The position numbers were made by a program, and so were the translations under genes. Under the pieces are notes generated by a model. That model did not search any database, was not told the DNA's origin, and worked only from the letters and a program-made list of their open reading frames with translations. A stretch of 64,000 nucleotides of DNA from Leuctra nigra (taxonomy: Eukaryota; Arthropoda; Insecta; Plecoptera; Leuctridae). Positions within the stretch are counted from its first letter, which is position 1; the number at the start of each line of letters is the position of its first letter. The stretch lies in the NCBI GenBank assembly GCA_934045905.1, contig OW203766.1:17230309-17294308 (forward strand). Direction: 5' to 3'. Below are positions 55,892 to 64,000 of this stretch, piece after piece.

Positions 55892-56291
55892 CCCCATAAA
55901 AAACACTTCGTGTAAAAATACCAGCCAAGTCTCTTCAACTAAAAAAAAATATGAAATCTATAAATTCTGCACTGAAAAGTAGTGATATCAAAAAATTAGC
56001 CAAGTCAAAACTTTATTTGAAAATCAAAAAATACTTGGCGCATCGTTTTTTTTAGGGCATTATAGGTATACTAAGGAAAAGGAAAATTTCATGTATAATT
56101 TATAATTGGCTTATACTTCCAAGCTATTTAAGTACACGATGCGCCAAGTATTTTTTGATTTTCAAATAAAGTTTGACTTGGCTAATTTTTTGATATCATT
56201 ACTTTTCAGTGCAGAATTTTTAGATTTCATATATTTTTTTTAGTAGAAGAGACTTGGCTGGTATTTTTACACGAAGTGTTTTTTTATGGGG
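55892..56291. mobile_element. Large foldback MITE, 400 bp, ~160-bp arms
   Basis: CCCCATAAAAAACACTTCGT faces ACGAAGTGTTTTTTTATGGGG, and pairing continues almost without break through CCAGCCAAGTCTCTTC, CTGCACTGAAAAGTAGTGAT, AGCCAAGTCAAAACTTTATT and AATACTTGGCGCATCG to a ~100-bp centre. There is no ORF. The flanks do not show a clear target duplication. Confidence 0.85.
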
Positions 56292-57124
56292 TTCTATTGT
56301 TCACGACCTAGAAGCTATTGGCATTTTGCTGTGACAGAAAAATAAAAGCAAACGAACACTGTTGTCGTCTTCGTGATAAATATAATTGGCATGACGTTTT
56401 TGTAGTAAATTTTCTGATGGACTACTGTAAGTAGGTCCATTATTCTCTTATATAATAATTTCAAACTCATAGATATCATTTATTTTTCAAAAGATAAAGA
56501 CTAACCTCTCGACATAGCGATATTCTGGCCCCATCTGTCTGACTGCCTTCCAATAATACTGAATCAATCACTCAAAGATTCTGTGAAACCGGATAGCCAT
56601 CAATACAGTAAGGAGATAACATATTATTTCATTGTTCCAATAAGTGTATTTCATTGTAAGTAAACACTACTAGACTAAATATTATACTGGAAACATCGTA
56701 TAATTTATTTTAGTAAAAATAAAACAAACTTGAACTCTTGACATAACAATAAATTTTTGGTGAAGTAACTTAATGATTATCTGTTCTTCCTAGAACTTAT
56801 CAAAGAAATTGCGTTGTATTTTGAACGAATAATGAATTAATATACTACATCCTAAACGGAATGAAATCCCGCACATGAGGAAGTATAATAGAGAAGGGAG
56901 GCGGAAACACGGTACCGTCATGTAGCCTATTCCTGACGAAAGATACCAGAAGGCCCCGAAGGACGGTGGAACATTTCGAACATGGGCCTACAAAATAGAG
57001 GAAATCTAAAGCGACGTTTATTGGAACTATCTCCACACTCTGTACGTGATCGCGGAATAAAAGCTGGTCCATTTTATCCCGCTGCATTGTTGGACATTAA
57101 GACAATCCGCGTATTATTCATTCT
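56292..57124. other. No recognised feature
   Basis: AT-rich with an 80-codon minus-strand frame (56,845-57,087) lacking any domain. Confidence 0.4.
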
Positions 57125-57268
57125 GACCCAAGTGACCCAAGTGACCCAAGTGACCCAAGTGGCCCAAGTGATCCAAGTGACCCAAGTGGACCAAGTGACC
57201 CAAGAGGCCCAAGTGACCCAAGAGGCCCAAGTGATCCAAGTGACCCAAGGGACCCAAGTGACCCACAT
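57125..57268 (+). repeat. 9-bp minisatellite (GACCCAAGT)n, about 16 units
   Basis: It repeats GACCCAAGT with single-base variants (GGCCC, GATCC). As 9 is a multiple of three, the + strand reads as a TQV repeat and the minus strand as a TWV/HLG repeat. Neither has gene context. Confidence 0.9.
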
Positions 57269-57379
57269 AAGAGTTTCTCAAGTACTTCTCAGTGTGAACT
57301 CCCAAGAGCTTAGAGATTCCTCTCGACTCAATGTAAAACCTTTCAAGCGAAGCGATCGATCCACCCACCAAATCTATCG

Positions 57380-57410
57380 CCCCCCTCCCCCCCCCCCCCC
57401 CCCCCCTCCC
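57380..57410. repeat. Poly(C) tract (C6-T-C20-T-C3)
   Basis: It sits between two minisatellites. Confidence 0.9.
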
Positions 57411-57496
57411 ACCAGGACGTGATCTATCCCAGGCTAGAGTGATCTCTGCCAGGATATGACACTTCAATACGTCCTCGGCTTACTCTCCCTCACGTG

Positions 57497-57870
57497 TCCG
57501 CACATCGCCCTCTACAAGTTCCTCTCCCTTGTGTGTCCGTACATCGCCCTCAACAAGATCATCGCCTTCTACATGTCATCGCCCTCCACATGATCATCGC
57601 CCTCTACAAGTTCCTCGCCCTTGTATGTCCGTACATCGCCCTCTACAAGATCATCGCCTCCTACAAGATCATCGCCCTCCACATGATCATCGCCTCCTAT
57701 ATGATCATCGTCTCCTACAAGATCATCGCTTCCTAGGCCTTACCCTCCTTACCCTTTCCCTTAATGTATCTGCACATCGCCCTTTACTTGATCATCGCCT
57801 CCTACAAGTTCCTCGCCCTCGCGTGTCTGCACATCGCCCTCTACATGACCACGGCGCCTCCAACAAGTTA
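57497..57870 (+). repeat. 18-bp minisatellite, about 20 degenerate units
   Basis: The core unit ATCATCGCCTCCTACAAG (18 bp) is interspersed with variants (CTCTACAAGTTCCTCGCCC, TGTCCGTACATCGCC). Open frames of 80-138 codons through it encode HRPL/ITAL-like repeats and are products of the array. Confidence 0.85.
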
Positions 57871-57941
57871 GCACTAGCACTAGCACACGGGGATCGCCTC
57901 CTATTCCAGACCCGGCACAACGAGCTCCTCTCCGTCCAACG

Positions 57942-58463
57942 TTGAAGATCCAACGCTTACCGCTCTTCAGCTCAAATTCACAACGCCCTCCTCATATATA
58001 TATATTTTTTAATATTTCAGTAGTCATCTTCTTGATCACCTATCAATCTATATGCAACTTTACAGAATTAGTTTTGATTTGTAATAGTTTTAATCCCTTT
58101 GTCCCGATTGGTCGAGAAAGGAAAACCCAGCACATAAGAAGCCCCCACTTATTATTCCGGACGCCCAAATGTATGATACCTTCAGATTTTTATGAATTTT
58201 CGGTTAAAGAGTGGATTATTTTGCCACCCTGCGGGCTATCAAATACTATGACGTCGGTGGGAGGACTCTGGGAGAGAGTGGCAGCTCTGGGTAGAATACG
58301 CAATGAAAAACTTGATGCGAAAATCCATCGGAGAATTATAATTATTTTACCGTATCATTTTCACGATACTGGTTCACGATTTATACCCAAGAAGGGAAAC
58401 TGGTATTTAGAGCTTATTATATCAACATCTATATATTCTGGCACATTCGGTATTAGTAAGTAA
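57942..58463 (+). other. 173-codon open frame, coding status doubtful
   Basis: An ATG-initiated frame begins 70 bp after the 18-bp minisatellite. It has an AT-rich, hydrophobic first third and no recognised domain. It is longer than most chance frames here, but codon use follows local base composition and there is no promoter or poly(A) context. The 3' region is not shared with other repeats in the window. It could equally be a chance frame. Confidence 0.15.
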
Positions 58464-59323
58464 TTTCAAATCACTAGTCCATTTTTTTAGTTTTTTGGTA
58501 TTCGATGCAGAACATTACATTTAAAACATGAACTCGCAGTTATGCGTGGTGAATAAATTACTCGGGATTTTTTTTTAATAATTTCAAAAGCGAATTTTAT
58601 TGGGGCATTTCTCCTTACTCGAAATGCCACAAATATGACCTATAGACTACACGGAGCCCTCCAAATGCGTAAAATTTTGAAATATATTTTCAGTGGAACA
58701 TATCGCTCCAATTCTATGTTAAATCAGCTTCAGGAAAGTAAAGTACGATATTGGTGAAAGTGCCGTGTTTAATCCTAGAACTCATCTCAAACTAATCTCC
58801 TTGAACTTATGAACATCATCGATAAACTCATTACAAATTACAATCACCGCTATAAACAGAGTCTTGATTCACGCAATAATATCTACTTAGTTGCAGTGAC
58901 GTTCTGAAAGTAACCTAGGTCACATCGATACATCATTTGCAGTGATGAGATCGTTTCTTTCTCGTTTTATTCCTCGTGTCGCTAGAGTTTGTTTAACGAC
59001 ACTTTAAGGTGCCACAAGCGGCGGCCATTGGAGATAAAATAAATACTTAATATGCTACGTACTCATGGAAAGTCAGGAGAATATTTTGACCTTATTGCGA
59101 CTTGTCACTAAGGTCGACGTTACTATTCTTATTTGCTAGAAATTCACCCTTAGAACATATAGTCATAAGAGTCAAGTTATGAGAATACAATTACACGAAC
59201 CTTAAAGAATGTTTATTTCATCAGTCTGATTTTTTGTTTCACTTAATACCAGTTGTTTTAAACCAAACCAGACTATAGCTCCCTTTCTGTCTTTCCACAT
59301 TTTGTAACTATTTTCTTGAAGGA
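58464..59323. other. No recognised feature
   Basis: Mostly AT-rich. TTTAAGGTGCCACAAGCG near 59,003 resembles a TTAA-MITE end (see 17,564) without a partner. Confidence 0.4.
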
Positions 59324-59542
59324 TGTACACTTGGCCAAACAAAAATTGAACGTTCAATAAATCTGATAGGCTGATAAATGTAAGATCGCACCATCAGAAG
59401 TCAGTCTAAGCGATCGCATTGTCTCACTCTAGTAGGTGACCTCACATTTCAATGATATTAACAAGCTTTGATTGGTTATGGGACATGACCAGCAGTCATT
59501 CAAATTTGGTCAACGTTCAAGTTTTGTTTGGCCGAGTATACA
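59324..59542. mobile_element. MITE family A, second copy, 219 bp
   Basis: TGTACACTTGGCCAAACAAA at the left and TTTTGTTTGGCCGAGTATACA at the right. It is collinear, in reverse, with 10,947-11,165 (shared words AGTAGGTGACCTCACATTTC and GATTGGTTATGGGACATGA). No clear target duplication remains. Confidence 0.8.
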
Positions 59543-59769
59543 TACCACAGATTGGCCTGTTTGTTTTGTAATTTCCAAATTAATTTTAAAATGAGCCATT
59601 AGCGAGAACAAAAATATATTGTTAGAAGTTATGACAAACAAACGAATTAAAATTTTACAGTAAACACTCTTAGGACCAACTTTGGATTAAGTTAATTATC
59701 GATGGTTAGTGGAATTTATGGATTCATTGGCTATTTGCCACTAATAGATTAGATTATTAGGGTTTAACG

Positions 59770-59935
59770 GCGCGTCAACGACGAGGTTATATTGCGCACA
59801 TTAATTTTTACTTTTTACACTGTTGATCTAAGTGGAGGACATCGGGAGGGGTCGACCTAACGGGCCCGATCCGGGGGAGTCTGAAACTGGTGGGAAAGCC
59901 AGGCCAGAAGTTGGTCCTACTCGGCCTTAATTTAT
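59770..59935 (+). repeat. SINE-like dispersed repeat family F, copy 2
   Basis: GTTTAACGGCGCGTCAACGA, GGGAGGGGTCGACCTAACGG and GGGGGAGTCTGAAACTGGTG match 34,990-35,130 in order. Confidence 0.55.
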
Positions 59936-60799
59936 CCTTCGTCAACTCTTATATAAATTTCAAATCCAGCATTTCGTTTAACCGCTAACAGCGACCACTC
60001 AAACGCTTCTATCACCTTAAAGTTCAAGCTCTTGTTATCGCAACTCCAAGATGCAATTCCAAGATGCAGTTTAGCTCGAGTCGACATTGCAATATTGCAG
60101 CAGGATGATGCAGTTTACGAGCAGATGTGTGGGAAGTGCATCGCGCTGTGTCCACAATGCATTTTATCACTTCACGCTACAGGGTTGCCACGTCGATGTC
60201 GTATTCACGACCAAGTATCTAATGCAGTGTTGCAATATAACTCTGTCGTAAAGTGAAGTAAGAGACGGTGAATGTCACCCTGAACTACGTCGCAGTAAAA
60301 AAGGGGAAGGGTATTGGTATTACCAACTTAAATAATGCAAAATCATAGCACAAAGAAGCAGGAACTGATTCATAGCAGTTGATTTTAAAATTAGTTGTAC
60401 GGGTCTTTGATGTATTGTAAATAACAACTATTGCAGTTTTATAATTTTAAATCGTAATATAAGTTTCCTTCAGTTACGTACTTTAAAAACTGGAAAATAT
60501 CTATTTTCGGAGTCACGACTTTTTCCCACCCGTTTAAATAAAGAAGACTTATTATAGCATGAGTGAAATTTTCTGTTCTATAAACCTTGGGAATCGGTAA
60601 AAATTATCTAGTTAGCTATGCTTTTCAAAAAATGTCAAAAGCATTACCTTGATCCTAATATCTATTTATGTTATTCAACAATGGATGCCCAGATAATTTT
60701 GTATGTTGTCTATTTATGGATAAATGTGTTTTGAATGATTCTATGAAAATTTGTAAAGTCTGAAAAAAAACTTGATCCAAATGAGAATTCAAAATTTGA

Positions 60800-60960
60800 G
60801 CTTGTGCCGTCAATTGGTTCATTATCATTTTCATTGCTCAATATCTCTATATGACTTCTGGTATGGCTCTAATGTGTGCGCAAACTTTCATGACGATTGG
60901 TAACTGGTGTGACCTGTACAAGAGCAAATAAAGAAAAGTGCCATAACATCATTTTATGAT
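60800..60960 (-). mobile_element. Helitron-like element fragment, reverse (divergent)
   Basis: On the minus strand it reads GTACAGGTCACACCAGTTAC then ATCGTCATGAAAGTTTGCGC, like the family's first internal module. Confidence 0.35.
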
Positions 60961-61080
60961 GAACAGAGACAGACAATACATTTGATATCATATCTCGATG
61001 GGAATGATGTAAAACATCCGTGTCATTTCTCGATTGCATCCACAAAGCCCTGGATCAAGTGATATGAAGAAGACACTCTA

Positions 61081-61352
61081 TTCGAACAAATAAGCGATAC
61101 GTGATGGAGCCACTTCTGGCAGGAAAATTTTTAGATGCACTTTTTTGTTTTGATGTTCGTGTTTCCACAAGGCAGTGGAAAAGGAGAAACAAATGAAATG
61201 TAGATTTAGTTACAAGTTTACTTTTTCAGCCGTAACAAACAACTAAAGCAAATTTTATATAATTTATTTACATAAATAAACCCTTTACAACCGCCATTAT
61301 CGTAGTACCAAAGAATCCACCAGAGGTCAGTCGTGTTCCTTATTTTCTCGAA
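61081..61352. mobile_element. MITE family G, copy 2, TA flanks
   Basis: Ends TTCGAACAAATAAG / CTTATTTTCTCGAA, with TA on both sides (61,079-61,080 and 61,353-61,354), compatible with a Tc1/mariner-type TA duplication. About 90 per cent of positions look shared with 24,391-24,671 by eye. Confidence 0.75.
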
Positions 61353-63529
61353 TACCAACACTCGGCAGAAATTCGATTCTGTCTTTCTTGAGATCCTCTC
61401 TTGAAAGATAAACGAAGCATTCGTTGAACAATCAACTGAAGAAGACGCAAGTGAGATGTTTAATGGCTTGTCTTCGAATCAGAAGGGTTTGTCGGAAGAA
61501 GTATATCATAACCGTGCGCGGTATCGAGTTTGATTGTGGAGTAGAGACTTCAAAAGTAAAAGATTCCAAAACGGCATGGTGTCGGTAAGAATTGACTGCC
61601 GAAGATGTGTAAAAAATATGATTGTCAAAAACGTGAATTGTAGTAAAATTTGTGAAAAATTATATAAATTATGATGTTAACTAGGATGTTTAAATAATAA
61701 TGCAATTTTCATGTACTTTGTACAACAAATTTTCGTGAAAATTACTTACGACATTAATCAAAGATTTAAAATTAGCTGAAAGTTCAGCAAATCTGAAAAT
61801 GTGTCATTCGATATAAAAAAATTTAACGGAATTGTCCGTTGTTGCTTAGAATTGCTTTACGTGTTGATTAAGGAAGACCCCAACATTATTGTCAAATTCA
61901 TTTTGTGAATTCAGATACAATTTCAAGACAAATGTGTACAAAACTTTCTGTTGATAAAAATCTTAATTCTCAAGTAATTACAAGATGCGAGAACTGACGC
62001 TGATCTCGTATTTTCTCCTTCTGTTGGTTTTACCCGAGGCTCACTTTGATCCGCTTTCATTCCGCACAGAACGCAAGGGCTATTGTCGGTTTCCGTCTTG
62101 CACACAACAACCCAACACCTTTGTGCTGGTCTAAGTGATTGGTTGGTTATTCTAAACGGCGATGTACAAGCTGTAAATCAGCCGCGTGTAGACATTGAAC
62201 TTAAAGCTTTGCTCTGCTTGATCCTTACAGTCGTGGATATTATCTAGAACCATTTGGAAAATTAAAAAGAACCTGCTTTCGTTATAAAGAAGGCATCGAT
62301 CCCTTTTCGAAGCCTGTATACACTTCATTTCTTAGATTGAAATAACGATCGCTGTTGTGCGGGTCATGAAGTTTTCATACCAGAGAAGTAGTTTCTTTTA
62401 TCCCTTTTCATTATCTTTTTATTAAAAATAAAAACAAGAAGTAGACGATGAATCACTTTGTGTAATATTATGTAAATATGTCATGTGGGTTTTTATTTTC
62501 GTTCGTTTCCTGAAATCACTGAGATAAGGCGACTTCGCAACAGGTTTTTTAAGTAGAATTTCAAGTTCGAGGTAAACTTATCACTTATCAGTAGTTAAAT
62601 ACAAATATCAACAAAACGGCAAAAGCCATAGAAATTACCTAAAATCGCAATAGAGTAGATAGATAACACATATCTGTCATAGAACGACCGCACCTATGGT
62701 ATATATCTAACAACTTCCATATTTTCATTTTTAACGAGTTTTATATAGCTATACGAAACTTCTTTTGTGTACGAAAAGGCATGGGAAATCGGAATTAAAT
62801 TATCTTCCGACATTTAGACTAATATAATTCCGATTGAGCAGCATGATTTGAAATCCTTAAGCTCTCGTTTTGATGCTGCAGTTTCTTGATGAGATATCGA
62901 AGAAGAGACAATCTTATCTTAACCGCAGTCAACATTTCTGGAGCACATTTTAATCAGAAACAGCTGCACAACTCCCATTGCTTAGAACAAGCTAAAAGGA
63001 AAATAAAACAATGCAGTATTTTCGGTATAAAGAAAACCTCACACTTTTTTCTCGTATGCGAACCGATTCGTCTCTCGCAACAGCTCTAAGGAGAAATCTC
63101 TGCGCCAATCAGGTTGGGGACTTCGACATCGCTGATTGATTGCTACTAATGCCGTATTCTCTGCGCACGGGGCCACTTCGCCGTCGATTACATTCCAACA
63201 GACTTCATGCGTCCGGCCAAGAAACACGGTGTAAATAAGTTAAGTGTCTCTCTGGGCCGGCCGATATAGAGTACAGTTTTTACAACACTTGTCGCTGCTC
63301 GACGCTATATGTCACCTACAGAGACTTTGGTTTACAATAATCTGGTAAAAACGCATTGTCTCCTGAACTGTAACTATAGGCTCATGGCAACGGGTGAATG
63401 ATTATGGGGATGATGAAATGAATATTAGGGAACCTTCCCATAATTTGCCTTTCAAAAGTAGAAACCACGAAAAAACGAGGGAATCGTACCCGAGACCAAA
63501 CTTGCTCCATGGAATTGCAGAGAGTCACT
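61353..63529. other. No recognised feature
   Basis: AT-rich frames of up to 67 codons only, and nothing else supported. Confidence 0.4.
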
Positions 63530-63794
63530 ATATCTGTACCTCAGAGGTAAAATGCCGGAAGTCCATTTTCTCGATTTTGCGTTGCACACATTTGAAATGT
63601 ATAATCAAGCTCTATCAATTGCCATTTGACTGATGTCAACAAAATACAGTTATTTTAAGTATTCTCTTACTTACACAATGCCCCGTGTCACCATTATAAA
63701 TGGGATTGAATTAAGGCAGAATTATTGGTTTATGAGCTCACCTCGAGAATAATTGAAATGGACTTCTGACCTTCTACCTCTGACGTACAGATAT
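63530..63794. mobile_element. MITE family D, best-preserved copy, 265 bp
   Basis: Left end ATATCTGTACCTCAGAGGTA and right end TACCTCTGACGTACAGATAT are inverted repeats that extend through GGAAGTCCATTT / AAATGGACTTCTGACC to ~40 bp. The interior contains TTGCCATTTGACTGATGTCA and AAGTATTCTCTTAC, shared by all D copies. Confidence 0.75.
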
Positions 63795-63946
63795 GATATT
63801 GAGAATGGAGATGATTGGCTAAGCGTCTGTAACCTCTTATCATGGATCAAATTCCCCCAAAAAGCATTTAAAGCTGCAGAAGGTTTTATTATAATTATCA
63901 ATATAATACAGTTCCATGAAAATACCAACCGTCATGTATTCTTACT

Positions 63947-64000
63947 AGCGTTCGGCCTTTTTTAAAATTGAGAGCGAATAATTGTTTCTTTAGTGGGTGT
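63947..64000. mobile_element. Start of a second TTAA-type MITE copy, cut by the window end
   Basis: GCGTTCGGCC...AAAATTGAGAGCGAATAATT and TTTAGTGGGTGT match the left end of the element at 17,564 (GCGCTCGGCCGTTTTAGAAA, AATTGAGAGAGAAAAATTG, GTGAGTGT). Confidence 0.55.

Noticed and set aside
57125..57870. CRISPR array (regularly repeated short units)
   Set aside because: The units are contiguous without unique spacers and the genome is eukaryotic.
57942..58463. 173-codon + frame as a protein-coding gene
   Set aside because: No domain, and a hydrophobic AT-rich start that abuts a minisatellite. Listed only as a doubtful frame.
60032..60256. 74-codon Cys-containing + frame as a small zinc-finger-like peptide
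   Set aside because: The Cys/His spacing does not fit a known finger, and there is no conserved context.

Overview
This 64 kb window is AT-rich, gene-poor and repeat-dense nuclear DNA from an animal. I see no prokaryotic gene organisation, no operons, no rRNA genes and no CRISPR array. The repeat types (MITEs, Helitron-like non-autonomous elements, THAP-domain remnants, a gypsy-type solo LTR) and one intronless radial-spoke gene fit an arthropod, most likely an insect. A hemipteran such as a planthopper is my guess from the style of the repeats, and it is only a guess.

One protein-coding gene is convincing: an intronless, GC-rich 433-codon RSPH3 (radial spoke protein 3) gene at 9,481-10,782 (+), with a poly(A) signal at 10,866. 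Everything else that looks coding is at most an isolated exon candidate. These are a 106-bp exon with good splice sites at 39,210-39,315 (-), a first-exon candidate at 33,895-33,999 (-) below a CpG-rich stretch, a CpG-rich possible 5' end at 40.27-40.69 kb (-), and a weaker exon at 25,198-25,308 (+). The two minus-strand exons could belong to one gene or to two, and I cannot join them.

Most of the window is mobile DNA. The dominant family is a Helitron/Helentron-like element. It starts near TTGAGCGAGCGAAGCGAGC and ends in a CGCTCA...TGAGCG hairpin followed by TTTTC-CTAG. At least three long copies (23.3, 45.4 and 47.4 kb) and about eleven fragments are present. The 45.4 kb copy carries a broken THAP domain. 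Several MITE families recur: A (10.95 and 59.3 kb), B (28.3, 43.1 and 50.4 kb), D (10.9, 20.1, 29.1, 45.0 and 63.5 kb) and G (24.4 and 61.1 kb). Single elements with readable target-site duplications are hAT-like (50.6 kb, 8 bp), piggyBac-like (17.56 kb, TTAA) and PIF/Harbinger-like (19.0 and 43.27 kb, TAA). A 1,044-bp solo LTR with a 4-bp duplication lies at 4,346-5,389.

Tandem arrays are frequent: a 45-bp unit at 8.0 kb, a CpG-packed 32-bp unit at 14.15-14.58 kb, a 17-bp unit at 15.1-15.4 kb, and 9-bp and 18-bp units at 57.1-57.9 kb. A degenerate array at 54.8-55.7 kb repeats YY1-, ETS- and CRE-like motifs. At least eleven long poly(G)/poly(C) tracts are scattered through the window, several inside hAT-like elements.

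I found no multi-gene system. The points most worth a second look are the Helitron-like family with its ~140-bp internal modules and captured THAP domain, the YY1/ETS/CRE array, and the nested MITEs at the 3' end of the RSPH3 gene.
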